Assembly (NCBI GenBank): GCA_015491865.1 | Contig: WFVD01000015.1 | Coordinates: 248,001 to 312,000 of the forward strand | Direction: 5' to 3' | Length of the DNA: 64,000 nucleotides | From: Gammaproteobacteria bacterium | GTDB lineage: Bacteria; Pseudomonadota; Gammaproteobacteria; SZUA-140 | In this document: positions 27,491 to 36,836 of the stretch, piece after piece | How the letters are laid out: the number at the start of each line of letters is the position of its first letter | Position numbering within the stretch: the stretch's first letter is position 1 | The notes under the pieces: generated by a model | The model's input: the letters and a program-made list of their open reading frames with translations, nothing else | What the model was told of the DNA's origin: nothing | Databases searched by the model: none | Made by a program: the position numbers and the translations under genes

Positions 27491-28366
27491 ATGTGTGATT
27501 CAAACTGCTGTGAACCCAATTCAAGCTGCTGCCCTTCTGAAGATGCCAATCATGCCGCTCAAGATGCACATCGCCAGGAGGTGCGCGACGCCTATGGCCA
27601 GGTGGCTCGCGCTGAAAATAATAGCGAATCTTGCGGCATTGAGAGCAGTTGCTGCGGTGTCTCGGATGATAGCGCCATCAACAGACTCATTTCGACCCGC
27701 ATTGGTTATAGTGAAGAAGATCTTGCCAGGGTACCCAGCGGGGCAGACATGGGGCTCGGCTGCGGCAATCCACGCGCAATTGCATCCCTGAAAGCGGGAG
27801 AGACGGTCGTTGATCTTGGTTCCGGCGGTGGCTTCGACTGTTTTCTTGCCGCTCATGAAGTGGGGGAAAAAGGTCACGTCATCGGCATTGACATGACCCC
27901 GGATATGCTTAGCAAAGCGCGTAATAATGCAGAAAAAGGAGAATTTAAAAATGTTGAATTTCGCCTCGGTGAAATTGAACATCTTCCAATAGCGGATGCC
28001 ACTATTGATGTCATCATCTCTAACTGTGTTATCAATCTATCACCCAACAAGCCCCAGGTTTTTAGCGATGCATTTCGCGTTCTTAAACCGGGCGGTCGAC
28101 TTGCGATCTCCGATGTCGTCGCAACGGTCGAGCTACCTGAAGAGATGCGCAGTGATCCGGCACTGATTGCCGGCTGCATGGGCAATGCCTCACTGATTGA
28201 GGATCTGGAAAAGATGATCAAGGCAGCGGGCTTCTGCGACGTAAAAATCGAACCAAAGGACGAATCAAAGACTTTTATTCGCGACTGGGCACCCGACCAT
28301 AACGTGACTGACTATGTTGTCTCAGCCACCATAGAGGGCACCAAACCTGGCGGTGGTTGCTGTTAA
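27491..28366 (+). CDS. arsM: Arsenite S-adenosylmethionine methyltransferase
   Basis: Methylates As(III) using SAM to give methylated and ultimately volatile arsenicals, a detoxification step in the cytoplasm. SAM motif [12 protein letters not shown] is at residues 106-116 and motif GIDMTP follows. The arsenic-binding cysteines of the family are recognisable: Cys55 (SSCCG), Cys179 (NCVINL) and Cys229 (AGCMGN). Extra cysteine pairs at the N-terminus (CCEPNSSCC) and at the very end (GGGCC) could hold or capture arsenite. AAAGGA precedes the ATG. It is probably in one transcript with arsR. No arsB, acr3 or arsC is in the window. Confidence 0.95.
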   Translation: MCDSNCCEPNSSCCPSEDANHAAQDAHRQEVRDAYGQVARAENNSESCGIESSCCGVSDDSAINRLISTRIGYSEEDLARVPSGADMGLGCGNPRAIASLKAGETVVDLGSGGGFDCFLAAHEVGEKGHVIGIDMTPDMLSKARNNAEKGEFKNVEFRLGEIEHLPIADATIDVIISNCVINLSPNKPQVFSDAFRVLKPGGRLAISDVVATVELPEEMRSDPALIAGCMGNASLIEDLEKMIKAAGFCDVKIEPKDESKTFIRDWAPDHNVTDYVVSATIEGTKPGGGCC

Positions 28367-28708
28367 CAGCGCTGATATCATGCAGCCCTGCCTGCGTAGC
28401 CACCTCGCTGGACTGCCTGACCAGAGAAATGAGAATACTGTCCCAGGCAGTTCATTGCCCAGCCTTCACGTGGCGCCTTGATGGCAGCATCCATATCAAA
28501 ATGATGCTACCGCACATCTCTCATCCCTCCCGCTAGCCGCCTGGATAAGTGACAATAAATTTTGAACACGACCATTCTTGACTATTAGCTGAAATAGCGT
28601 TTAATCTTCTCAGGCTTGTGCATTATGTAAGAAAGCTTCAAAGAGATAGTGGACCAGGTGGCCAGCGTACTGGCTTGGCTCTTAAAGAAATAATCTGATG
28701 AAAAAATA
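28367..28708. other. 342-nt gap between arsM and the nuclease cassette
   Basis: No gene is seen. An 8-bp inverted repeat (ACTGCCTG 28412-28419, CAGGCAGT 28444-28451) with a 24-nt loop may form a hairpin downstream of arsM but has no T-run. A weak promoter candidate for the cassette is TTGACT (28578-28583) with TTAATC 17 nt downstream. A GCCAG/CTGGC stem-loop near 28663-28676 sits just before the nuclease gene, whose Shine-Dalgarno is poor. Confidence 0.4.
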
Positions 28709-29059
28709 ATGTACCAGTATAAAGGGATACTTCAACGTGTTGTGGATGGCGACACCCTTGATGTCATTATTGATATGGGCTTTGCTATTACCACTCATCA
28801 GCGAATCCGGCTAGCGAAGGTTGATACTGCGGAGATCTTTCGGGTACCAAAATCTTCGGAATCCTATCGGGAAGGCATGAAAGCAAAGGAATATGTTGAA
28901 AAGCGTCTGCAGGAAAATCCAGATGGATTCATTATTGAGACGCTTAAACAACCTGGAAAGTATGGTCGCTATATCGGAGAGATATTTTTACCGGACTCTG
29001 ATATTTCTCTTAACGATGAACTGCTTCAGAAAGGTCTGGCTAAAGAATGGCCACATTGA
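28709..29059 (+). CDS. Staphylococcal-nuclease-like (TNase family) protein
   Basis: A 116-residue Ca-dependent-type nuclease domain. The catalytic pattern of staphylococcal nuclease is intact: VVDGDTLDV at 11-19, RIRLAKVDTAEI with Arg34, Asp39 and Glu42, and Arg87 in GKYGRYIGEI. It has no signal peptide, unlike secreted thermonucleases, so it probably acts in the cytoplasm or on DNA or RNA during some programmed process. The ribosome site is weak; a three-codon ORF ends over the start codon as TAATG. It is the first of three closely spaced plus-strand genes (gaps of 30 and 20 nt) that look like one cassette. Confidence 0.85.
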   Translation: MYQYKGILQRVVDGDTLDVIIDMGFAITTHQRIRLAKVDTAEIFRVPKSSESYREGMKAKEYVEKRLQENPDGFIIETLKQPGKYGRYIGEIFLPDSDISLNDELLQKGLAKEWPH

Positions 29060-29089
29060 TCTGATAGCTGATATAAAGAATATCAAATA

Positions 29090-30595
29090 ATGGCTATAAA
29101 AATTACTGAAATTGACGGCATTGGTCAAGGGTATGCTACACAGTTGGAAAAGGCGGGAGTCTCCACCGTTCAGGAGCTGCTAAATGCCGCTAGCTCAGCG
29201 GAAGGGAAAACACTCTTATCAGAAACCACCGGTATTCCCCGGCGGAAAATTGTACGATGGTTCAGCATAGGAAACTTTTTACGTGTAGAGGGACTCAACA
29301 GTGATTACGGCGACCTGCTGTATCGTGCTGGAACCAGCACCTTAACCGCTCTGGCTGAAAAAGACCCTGCAACCATTCTAGCGGAAATCAATGCGTTATC
29401 CTCACTCAGGCTTCGAAAAGAGAACCCGGCCCCAGATCAGGAGATGATCACCACCTGGCAGCAAGCTGCTCGAAAACTGGTAGAGGAGTTCGATTTACCC
29501 GGAGAGTCTACCCCGGATTATTCGCTTCCAGGCAATTACAGAGCGCTGAAAGACCTTATTGAAGAATCTGTTGAAGCTTCAAACTATCCCAGGCTGCTTA
29601 ATCTGAGCAGCATTTTACGGGGACAGGCCTGGAGCCACATGGCACTAAGTCGCTCTTCCTACCAACTTTGGTACAGCACCGGAATGGCGATCCTTTCTGG
29701 GATGATGCGCACTGTTGCCCGAGTACACCAGGAAAAAGCGCGACAGGCGTTACTGGAAGCCGAAACTGATCCTGATTTCTTGCTTTCCAGTGACCGCAAT
29801 ACCAGTTTCCGATTAAGCCTTCTTGCCGAGCGCCTGGAGGATGATGCAAAAGCGCTCCGCACACCAATGTTTTCTCGTGATCTCGATGAACTGGCTGCAC
29901 TAGCCGGACAAATGATTTTTCAGTATGACATCTTGCTGGAGGAGGTTTTGCGCATTTTACGCAAAACCCTAAACCCAAGAACGACGTTAAGCCAGGGTTA
30001 TCTGATCAACCGGATTCTGGGAGCGAAAATACTGGAAACCATGCAGGTGCAGTACGGCTTCGCCTGGTACCTGTTGTTTGCGCTTAATAGCCGGGAGCCA
30101 GAGAAGGAGCTGAAAGATCACTTTGAACAGGCTCAACACCTACCAATTGGCACAGAAACTCCCTTCAGCGACAGCGTTACCGTAAAAGATATCCTAGACT
30201 CGACTGTAAAACCTTGTGATACCAAAGTTCAGATATTGGGGCGCTTTTACCGTTTCTGGGACACCCAGGCTCAAGCCTTCACCTATGCACTAGAGGATGC
30301 AAGCGGAAAAATAACTGTAAAATTTGATATCGATCCTCAGATTCCAGATGCGTATCATCTTTCAGTCTCTATTCTTGAGGGTGTAGTAAACGCTGTGGAC
30401 GGAGAAGTTTATCTGAAAGCGAGCGGACTAAAACCTGAACTGAAAAAGGAAGCACGCTCAGCAACGGACTGGAATGCTCATCTACAGCAGTTTTTTGCTA
30501 AATGGAATCAGCAGTATCTGCCAGTTAGTTTCCGCACGCTGGATTGTTACCTTCATGTCGATGAGGTAATCAAATATCATTTCCGTCACCTTTAA
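29090..30595 (+). CDS. Helix-hairpin-helix protein with C-terminal OB-like region, unknown
   Basis: I do not recognise this 501-residue protein as a named family. Residues ~1-125 resemble a DUF4332-type double helix-hairpin-helix module (EIDGIGQGYATQLEKAGV near 7-24; LRVEGLNSDYGDLLYRAG near 64-81), which usually binds nucleic acid without sequence specificity. The middle (~150-360) is strongly helical. Residues ~365-450 look like an OB-type beta barrel (KVQILGRFYRFWD, YALEDASGKITVKFD, GVVNAVDGEVYLKASG). A DNA- or RNA-binding role next to a nuclease is a reasonable inference, not a demonstration. No helicase, ATPase or nuclease motif is seen in it. Its Shine-Dalgarno is weak. Confidence 0.65.
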   Translation: MAIKITEIDGIGQGYATQLEKAGVSTVQELLNAASSAEGKTLLSETTGIPRRKIVRWFSIGNFLRVEGLNSDYGDLLYRAGTSTLTALAEKDPATILAEINALSSLRLRKENPAPDQEMITTWQQAARKLVEEFDLPGESTPDYSLPGNYRALKDLIEESVEASNYPRLLNLSSILRGQAWSHMALSRSSYQLWYSTGMAILSGMMRTVARVHQEKARQALLEAETDPDFLLSSDRNTSFRLSLLAERLEDDAKALRTPMFSRDLDELAALAGQMIFQYDILLEEVLRILRKTLNPRTTLSQGYLINRILGAKILETMQVQYGFAWYLLFALNSREPEKELKDHFEQAQHLPIGTETPFSDSVTVKDILDSTVKPCDTKVQILGRFYRFWDTQAQAFTYALEDASGKITVKFDIDPQIPDAYHLSVSILEGVVNAVDGEVYLKASGLKPELKKEARSATDWNAHLQQFFAKWNQQYLPVSFRTLDCYLHVDEVIKYHFRHL

Positions 30596-30615
30596 CAACC
30601 ATAAAGAAGAGAATC

Positions 30616-31167
30616 ATGGCTGAAGAATGCACATGCGATAGCAAACTCGCAAAGGTGGAAGAAAAAACTGCCAAAGTTGAGGAGCTGGAAGAAAAAATTG
30701 CTGGCGCATCAGATGAGCTTTGGGATATCGAATATGAATATGAATCCGTCGAAGCTGATTATGAAGATTATCTGCTGGAAAAGGAAAAACCATCGCAGGG
30801 TGAAGAAGGAGAATTATGCCTGGTGGTAGAAAGAATTACCATTTGCTACCCACCGGATAAAGAGGATGATTTTCAGCAGCTAAAAGATAAGATTGAGAAA
30901 TTTCAGAAAAAACTCGAGAAGCTGAAGAAAAAGATCGAAGAAAAAGAAGATAAAATAAGTGAACTATCAAGTAAACTGACAACGGCTCTGGATGACCTTA
31001 GTGAAGCCGAGTCCGAATTTTACGAATGTGAAGCCAAGTTGATCACCACCGATGATGGCGTATCAATGAAAAAAAAGTGTGCCACCAAATGCAAAGGCTG
31101 CGGTCGCTACTACTCCCCGGAAGCCTTCAGTGCCTCGATTGAAGCGTGGGAACTGCTTAATAAATAA
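30616..31167 (+). CDS. Coiled-coil protein with C-terminal Cys cluster, unknown
   Basis: A 183-residue acidic, Lys/Glu-rich protein, mostly predicted coiled coil (~10-45 and ~85-145, with heptad-spaced Leu/Ile). It begins with CTC at residues 5-7 and ends in CATKCKGCGRYYSPEAF, a Cys-x3-Cys-x2-Cys cluster that could bind zinc with another Cys. I do not recognise the family. It follows the helix-hairpin-helix gene by 20 nt and closes the cassette. Codon use is A-rich compared with neighbouring housekeeping genes, as in the rest of the cassette, which hints at acquisition. The palindrome TGGCTAGCCA lies just downstream at 31187-31196. Confidence 0.65.
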   Translation: MAEECTCDSKLAKVEEKTAKVEELEEKIAGASDELWDIEYEYESVEADYEDYLLEKEKPSQGEEGELCLVVERITICYPPDKEDDFQQLKDKIEKFQKKLEKLKKKIEEKEDKISELSSKLTTALDDLSEAESEFYECEAKLITTDDGVSMKKKCATKCKGCGRYYSPEAFSASIEAWELLNK

Positions 31168-31459
31168 TGAGGAACGCACTTACCACTGGCTAGCCATATT
31201 AAGCGATCTATAAATCAATCGGGGCGAAAAACATTCTGATTAGATTGTATCAAAGGCATCCCTGAAACGATTGAAGCACCTTTCCCAATAGCAAAACACA
31301 GCACTGCATAATTCACCAGATTAATAACTCGGTGAAGTATATGCCGTCCAAAAATCAAAAGGCTTTTATGGAAAATCTAAAGTGTGTTTATAAACCGGCA
31401 ACACATAATACAGTAGAAGATACGTCATCCTGCTAAGCTGTAGCAACCCAGCGATTTGA

Positions 31460-31939
31460 TTAATGTTGATGACCACCCACACCATGTGCGTGGCCGTGGG
31501 CGATCTCTTCATCGCTGGCATCACGAATATCCACCACCTCAAGGTCAAAGGTCAGGGTTTTCCCCGCAAACGGGTGGTTACTATCCACCGTCACCATAAA
31601 TTTCCCAATCTTAACGACGGTAACCTGGCGCTGCCCCTGCTCTGTCTGCACTGTTGCAACCATCCCCGGCTTCCATTTCTTTGCGCCCTGAAGATGTTTC
31701 ACAGGCACTCGCTGCAGTGACCCCTCAACGCGCTCACCATAGGCCTCTTCAGGCGTTAACGTCACACTCAATTTAGCGCCAACACATTTTCCCGAGAGTG
31801 CATTCTCCACCCCGGCCATCATATTATTGTAGCCGTGCAGGTAGGCAACCGGCTTCCCTTTCGTCGATTCAAGCAGTGCCTGCTGCTCATCTTTCAACTC
31901 GTAGAGAAACTGAACGACCTTATTATCTTCTACCTTCAT
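31460..31939 (-). CDS. slyD: SlyD-type FKBP peptidyl-prolyl isomerase
   Basis: A cytoplasmic FKBP-fold prolyl isomerase and chaperone of 159 residues. The FKBP core (VVQFLYELKDE start, AYGERVEGSLQRVP, PFAGKTLTFDLEVVDI) with the insert-in-flap region typical of SlyD is clear. The C-terminus is His-rich (HGHAHGVGGHQH), consistent with the nickel-binding tail of SlyD, though shorter than in E. coli and without cysteines. It stands alone on the minus strand, 123 nt after the end of fliK, and is probably unrelated to flagella functionally. Confidence 0.92.
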   Translation of the reverse strand: MKVEDNKVVQFLYELKDEQQALLESTKGKPVAYLHGYNNMMAGVENALSGKCVGAKLSVTLTPEEAYGERVEGSLQRVPVKHLQGAKKWKPGMVATVQTEQGQRQVTVVKIGKFMVTVDSNHPFAGKTLTFDLEVVDIRDASDEEIAHGHAHGVGGHQH

Positions 31940-32062
31940 GATCTGACCCCGGATAAAAGCGCGCTATTTTACATGCCAAATGCATCCGCCGCATAGCGGT
32001 AATGAGGATTGTCATCATCAATAGAGGGAAAAGCCACCCACCTGTTTAGCGGGCTGTTAAAG

Positions 32063-33271
32063 TTATGCGTAATAATCGACCGCTTGAGATGAGAGCACTA
32101 TTTCACCCTGCTCTGTCTCTGCTAGTTCATGAGCACTACCTTCACCGCCCCGCTTATCATCGGCACCGTGCTCACGCTCCTGCTCAAACGACTGCTGCTG
32201 AGCAAAGGAGTGATCAGAGACATCGACATCAACCAGATTCATACCGTTCTCACCTAGCATTTCACGTAATCTTGGCATGGCCGTCTCCAACGCTTCACGT
32301 ACAGCCCCGTTTTGAACGCTGAAATTTATCGTTGTCTGATCATTCTGCATAGAAATCTTCACCTCAACGGGGCCAAGATGAGCGGGATTCATTTTCAGTT
32401 CTGCCGCCTGCACCTGGCTATTGACCATCCACTTAACGCGATTACCCATCTCCTCGCCCCAGCTCGCCTGCTGGGAAAAAGGGGTGTTGATCGCGGCCTG
32501 CATCAATGGTCTGGTTTCATTGCCACCTTTTGCTTCAGCAGATATTGCCGTCAGGTTTCCCATTGCGCTGGTAAAACTCTCTCCCGTTTTGCTTTCACCG
32601 CCGCCATTCGCAGATTGCTTAAACAGCATCGCATCACGCAGCATATTTGAGAGCTGCGGCCCGTTATTCAACACTGGCGCACTCTCCACCTGGGGCAAAA
32701 AGCGCACGCCAGCCAGATCATCATCGACCATCTCTGCAGGAGTGAGAGCCAACTGTTTCATCATCAACGCTTGCTGTTGCTTCAACTGCTCCTGAGCGGC
32801 AATCTGTGAAGCGGGCCCTCCCTGCTCTGCCTGCTGACCCGAAAGCATCTGCCCCCTTGCGCTACTACTCTCAACCACTGCTGCTGGCATCACGGCGAGC
32901 TGCTGTGCAACATTGGGGTTATCCGCTAATTCACCGCCGCTTTCCAGTAGCGGCTGCTCTAACAGCCTCTTCTGTTCATCACTGTTTAGCAGGTTATTCG
33001 CATTGCGTGCGACACCCCCTTCTGTCACGCCTGGTGGCAATAATTGCCCATCAAGCGGCAACTCCTGCCCCCCAAAGGGGGTAACCAACTGGGGTTTAAA
33101 CGGAGTCTGGTCGGACTGCTGCAATGATGAAAGTGTGTTTGAGAAGAGCGGGGAAAAGGGTGTCTGCTCAGACGAAACAGCGTTAGAGACGCTATTCAGG
33201 CTACTGGGGGCCTGTCTCGCTGCATCTGTGGCACTGACTGCCAGTATTAAATTGGTGGGCAAGCTCTGCAT
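32063..33271 (-). CDS. fliK: Flagellar hook-length control protein FliK
   Basis: The molecular ruler that sets hook length and switches export specificity. The 402-residue protein has a Gln/Ser/Pro-rich, low-complexity N-terminal part and the conserved C-terminal Flg_hook domain (KMNPAHLGPVEVKISMQND near residue 295, then FSVQNGAVREALETAMPRL). AGAGAAG lies 8 nt before the ATG. A near-perfect sigma-54 promoter lies 60 nt upstream in the gap after fliJ. It ends the flagellar cluster: fliL, fliM, fliN, fliO-R and flhB are not in the window. Confidence 0.9.
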   Translation of the reverse strand: MQSLPTNLILAVSATDAARQAPSSLNSVSNAVSSEQTPFSPLFSNTLSSLQQSDQTPFKPQLVTPFGGQELPLDGQLLPPGVTEGGVARNANNLLNSDEQKRLLEQPLLESGGELADNPNVAQQLAVMPAAVVESSSARGQMLSGQQAEQGGPASQIAAQEQLKQQQALMMKQLALTPAEMVDDDLAGVRFLPQVESAPVLNNGPQLSNMLRDAMLFKQSANGGGESKTGESFTSAMGNLTAISAEAKGGNETRPLMQAAINTPFSQQASWGEEMGNRVKWMVNSQVQAAELKMNPAHLGPVEVKISMQNDQTTINFSVQNGAVREALETAMPRLREMLGENGMNLVDVDVSDHSFAQQQSFEQEREHGADDKRGGEGSAHELAETEQGEIVLSSQAVDYYA

Positions 33272-33330
33272 TATACGCTTCTCTTATCGCCTGTTGCGAC
33301 CTGGTCAATATTAGTTACACAGAATACAGA

Positions 33331-33345
33331 GCAAAGGGTGTGCCA
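33331..33345 (-). promoter_or_regulatory. Sigma-54 promoter of fliK
   Basis: On the minus strand TGGCAC, five bases, then TTGCT: a match to the sigma-54 consensus (TGGCAC-N5-TTGCW) at every defined base. The start would be near 33319, about 48 nt upstream of fliK. The likely activator is FlrC. Confidence 0.8.
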
Positions 33346-33352
33346 ATCATGT

Positions 33353-33796
33353 TTAAAGTGGGAACCTGTTTCTCCCGATGTGCTGTGAACGTTCATCAGA
33401 CTCCGCCTGTTCCTTTTTTTCGCGCGCTTCATCTTCCTGCTGCCGATAGCGCTCAGTCACCTTTCCCAGCGCCTGATGGCGGGCTCTCATCTCCAGCCAT
33501 GCTCTATTTTTCTCCTCTAGTTGCACTTCGCATGCCACTAACTGAGCCTCTTGCTGCTCAACTGCCACCGACAGGCGTACGATAAAACTGCGGTAATCAT
33601 TGATCTGCGCAATATTCATCCCGTTGCGCCCACCGTCGCGCAGACGCTGAAGGTATTCCGCCTGATATTGCCTTAACTCAATCAGCTTCGCCTCCTGCTG
33701 ATCGATCACCTTTCGATATTCGCTCAATGCCAGAGCGGCATCCTCTTCACGCTCTTTCGCTATTTTGATCACAGGCTGTAGACGACGAGACTTCAA
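33353..33796 (-). CDS. fliJ: Flagellar export chaperone FliJ
   Basis: A 147-residue coiled-coil protein that escorts rod/hook-type substrates and links the FliI ATPase ring to the FlhA gate. The sequence is almost entirely helical with a high Glu/Gln/Arg content, the QQEAQLVACEVQLEEKNRAWL pattern and a start (MKSRRLQPVIKIAK) typical of FliJ. It begins 29 nt after fliI and ends just before the fliK promoter. Identification rests on position as well as sequence, since FliJ proteins diverge fast. Confidence 0.85.
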   Translation of the reverse strand: MKSRRLQPVIKIAKEREEDAALALSEYRKVIDQQEAKLIELRQYQAEYLQRLRDGGRNGMNIAQINDYRSFIVRLSVAVEQQEAQLVACEVQLEEKNRAWLEMRARHQALGKVTERYRQQEDEAREKKEQAESDERSQHIGRNRFPL

Positions 33797-33825
33797 TACA
33801 ACTCCTTATATCTGTTCACTAAACG

Positions 33826-35220
33826 TCATTGTCCTGCCGGAACAACATTGGTTGCAGCCATTGGTCTGTTCACAAGTGCCGACAGCTGCTGCATGCCGCT
33901 CTGCAGGTTCACTGACTCTGAAATGTTCTGCTGCAGAAAGGCTCTAAGGTGTGGATAGAATTCAATCGCCTCATCCACCTCTGGATCACTGCCTCTGGTA
34001 TAGGCACCGACGTTAATCAGATCACGGTTCTGCTGATAGCAGGAGTAGAGCTGCTTGAAACGGCTCACCTCTTTCTGGTGAGATTCGGTGGTGATCTCTG
34101 TCATCACACGGCTAATCGATGCCTCGATATCGATCGCGGGATAGTGCCCGGCATCAGCCAGTTTACGTGACAACACAAAGTGGCCATCCAGAATGGCTCG
34201 CGCAGAATCGGCGATCGGGTCCTGCTGATCGTCACCCTCAGTTAGCACTGTGTAGAAGGCGGTGATTGATCCACCATTTTCTGTGGTACCTGCACGCTCA
34301 GCCAGCTGTGGCAGTTTCGCAAAGACAGAGGGTGGATAGCCTTTGGTTGCGGGCGGTTCACCAATCGCGAGGGCGATTTCACGCTGTGCCTGTGCATAAC
34401 GTGTCAATGAATCCATCAGCAGCAACACCCGCTTCCCCTGGTCACGAAAATACTCGGCGATGCTGGTGGCCATCATGGCACCATGCATCCGCATCAAGGG
34501 TGGATTGTCGGCAGGGGTTGCCACCACTACTGCACGTGCCAGCCCCTGCGGCCCTAAAATGTTATCGGTAAACTCTTTCACCTCCCGGCCACGCTCGCCA
34601 ATCAGACCAACGACGACGACGTCGGCATTGGTGTAGCGTGTCATCATCCCGAGCAATACACTTTTACCCACACCACTACCAGCAAACAGACCAAGACGCT
34701 GACCACGTCCAACCGTTAGCAGTGTATTGATTGCACGCACACCGACATCCAGCGGTTCACGGATCGGTGGCCGTCGCAATGGGTTGAGCGGTTTGGCGCT
34801 CAACGGCATCGTACCTTCTGCAACCAACGGCCCTTTATCATCAAGCGGTTTACCAGCGCCATCGATCACACGTCCCAGCAGCTCTTTGCCAACGAGCGCC
34901 TCATAAGCTTGTGCTGAAGGGATGACCCTGGCATTCGGCACAATCCCCTGCACCTCTCCACTGGGCATCAGATAGGTTTTATCTCCAGCAAAACCGACCA
35001 CCTCCGCTTCAATCGGCTGTGAATTGACGCTACTGATCAGGCAACGTCCACCGACAGCAACCTGGCAACCCACCGCTTCCAGCGTTAATCCAACCATCCG
35101 CGTTAACTTGCCTTCAACGACTAATGTCGGGGGCTCCCCCAACTTGTCACGGTAGCTCGCAATTCGCTCTTTCCAGAGGGCACTACGCCGGTGCATTTGC
35201 ATGATCCCCTTCGCGCTCAC
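33826..35220 (-). CDS. fliI: Flagellar export ATPase FliI
   Basis: The ATPase of the flagellar type III export apparatus, related to F1-beta. It has Walker [16 protein letters not shown] near residue 180, Walker [24 protein letters not shown] and the family-specific [20 protein letters not shown]. Length (464) matches the family. The exact start is open: GTG at 35220 overlaps fliH by 38 nt, and ATG at 35202 has AAGGGG close upstream. Conserved family residues begin only at about residue 10, so either is possible. Confidence 0.95.
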   Translation of the reverse strand: MSAKGIMQMHRRSALWKERIASYRDKLGEPPTLVVEGKLTRMVGLTLEAVGCQVAVGGRCLISSVNSQPIEAEVVGFAGDKTYLMPSGEVQGIVPNARVIPSAQAYEALVGKELLGRVIDGAGKPLDDKGPLVAEGTMPLSAKPLNPLRRPPIREPLDVGVRAINTLLTVGRGQRLGLFAGSGVGKSVLLGMMTRYTNADVVVVGLIGERGREVKEFTDNILGPQGLARAVVVATPADNPPLMRMHGAMMATSIAEYFRDQGKRVLLLMDSLTRYAQAQREIALAIGEPPATKGYPPSVFAKLPQLAERAGTTENGGSITAFYTVLTEGDDQQDPIADSARAILDGHFVLSRKLADAGHYPAIDIEASISRVMTEITTESHQKEVSRFKQLYSCYQQNRDLINVGAYTRGSDPEVDEAIEFYPHLRAFLQQNISESVNLQSGMQQLSALVNRPMAATNVVPAGQ

Positions 35221-35833
35221 CGCCCATCAACTCAGCCACCACTGCGGCGAGGCGTGCTTCAATTGAGGCATCCAGTTCTGCATGCTCAGTCTCAAGACGA
35301 CAGCCACCGCGCGTTAATGATGGATCGTCAATCAGCTCCCATCGACCCTGCTCCGATATCGATAATGACTCTTTAAGCAGCGCGGCATCTTCTGGATGAA
35401 GGTATACTTTTATTGTACGAGAGGTGGTTGGGAGTACAGCCACCGCTTCTCTCACCACTGCAACGATCTCTCCCGGGTTGGTTTTAATCTCTCGACGCAC
35501 CATGTGCTTCGCTATCGTCATGGCCAGGGTGACAAGTTCATCGACCACTACATCATCCAGCTCTGCTAACGGCTGCGACAGCTGCCCAATCACCTCGGCA
35601 AGGTTACTGGCCTGTTGATTCAGGTTCGCCTCTCCTGCCGCAACACCTTCCTGTCTGCCTTTGGCAAAACCTTCGTCGTAACCTTGCTGGCGTCGCACCT
35701 CAATCTCTTTTTTTGTGAGTTCACTGACTATCTGACGGGCAGGCGCATTACCGGCAGCCGTTAAGCCAACTTCAGGCAGCTTCCAGCGTGAGCAATCCTC
35801 AGAATCTTCAGAAAGAATAATACGGCTAGACAT
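35183..35833 (-). CDS. fliH: Flagellar assembly protein FliH
   Basis: A cytoplasmic negative regulator and stator-like partner of FliI, here 216 residues. The frame is open to 35962 within fliG, but ATG at 35833 is the only sensible start: it overlaps the fliG stop as ATGTCTAG, a coupled arrangement. The central part is a Glu/Gln-rich coiled coil ([23 protein letters not shown], split over the hinge), and the C-terminal half has the family pattern [10 protein letters not shown] and [15 protein letters not shown]. It lies between fliG and fliI, as in other gammaproteobacteria. Confidence 0.9.
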   Translation of the reverse strand: MSSRIILSEDSEDCSRWKLPEVGLTAAGNAPARQIVSELTKKEIEVRRQQGYDEGFAKGRQEGVAAGEANLNQQASNLAEVIGQLSQPLAELDDVVVDELVTLAMTIAKHMVRREIKTNPGEIVAVVREAVAVLPTTSRTIKVYLHPEDAALLKESLSISEQGRWELIDDPSLTRGGCRLETEHAELDASIEARLAAVVAELMGGEREGDHANAPA

Positions 35834-36836
35834 ATTCGTCTGACCCCTTGCCTCCGAGCTGTATGTCACCCGATTCGGCCATACGCCTTGTAATAGAGAG
35901 AATCTCCTTCTGTGCAGCTTCAACATCACTGAGTTTGACAGGCCCTCGCGCTTCCAGGTCATCCTTCAACATTTCACCAGCACGCTTGGACATGTTGTCA
36001 AAGATTTTTGCCTGCAGGTCTGGTTCTGCTCCTTTCAGTGCCAGCACTAGCGTTTCAGAGGAGACCTCACGCAACAGCGCCTGAATACCACGGTCATCGA
36101 TGTTCACCAGATCAGCAAAAACAAACATCAAATCCTGAATACTCTCACCCAGTTCGTTATCGAACTCAGCGATCTGTTCCATGATCACGCTCTCTTCAGC
36201 ACTGTCCATAAAGTTCAGAATACTGGCTGCTGTTTTGATACCCCCAACTGTTGCAGATTTTACCGCTGTATTTCCCTTAAACTGTTTCTCAATCACGTTG
36301 TTCAGTTCTTCAAGTGCCGAGGGTTGCAAACGATCAAGTGTCGCCACCCTCAGTAGCACATCGAGCCGCACCTTCTCAGGTAACAGACCAATCACTTCTG
36401 CCGCCTGCTCAGAATCAAGGTAGGAAAGAACGACCGATATAATCTGAGGGTGCTCAAGGCGTATCACTTCCACAACTGCTCGCGGGTCCATCCATTTCAA
36501 CTGCTCCAGACCTGACGAGCTAGTGCCCATCAGGACCCGATCAATCACACTCCCCGCCTTGTCTTCGCCTAGCGCCTTGACCAGAACGCTCTTTAAATAT
36601 TCATCGGAACCTACACCAAAGGCAGTTTCATTATCGGCTGTCTTACAAAAGTCGCCCAGTACAGCATCCGCCTGTTCACGTGAGATGTTGCTCAGTTTTG
36701 TCATCGCCTCACTGACGCGATGTACTTCCTTTGGACCGATATATTTCAGGACTTCAGAAGCGCCCTGCTCTCCCAGGCTCATCAGCAGTATAGCCGCCCT
36801 ATCAACCCCGGACAGCTCCTCTTTTTTATCCACCAT
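35826..36836 (-). CDS. fliG: Flagellar motor switch protein FliG
   Basis: The 336-residue rotor protein that binds the MS ring through its N-terminus and contacts MotA through its C-terminal domain. The core motifs EHPQIISVVLSYLDSEQAAEVI, the middle-domain block and the C-terminal charged helix (ALKGAEPDLQAKIFDNMSKR, EARGPVKLSDVE) are all present, so the torque helix is intact. It overlaps fliF by 11 nt and fliH by 8 nt, indicating one translationally coupled operon. Confidence 0.97.
   Translation of the reverse strand: MVDKKEELSGVDRAAILLMSLGEQGASEVLKYIGPKEVHRVSEAMTKLSNISREQADAVLGDFCKTADNETAFGVGSDEYLKSVLVKALGEDKAGSVIDRVLMGTSSSGLEQLKWMDPRAVVEVIRLEHPQIISVVLSYLDSEQAAEVIGLLPEKVRLDVLLRVATLDRLQPSALEELNNVIEKQFKGNTAVKSATVGGIKTAASILNFMDSAEESVIMEQIAEFDNELGESIQDLMFVFADLVNIDDRGIQALLREVSSETLVLALKGAEPDLQAKIFDNMSKRAGEMLKDDLEARGPVKLSDVEAAQKEILSITRRMAESGDIQLGGKGSDEYV

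Noticed and set aside
28698..28709. Three-codon ORF ending as TAATG over the nuclease start
   Set aside because: Too short to distinguish from chance; noted only as context for the weak ribosome site.
35834..35962. Upstream extension of FliH
   Set aside because: It lies within fliG in another frame; the coupled ATG at 35833 gives the proper FliH start.
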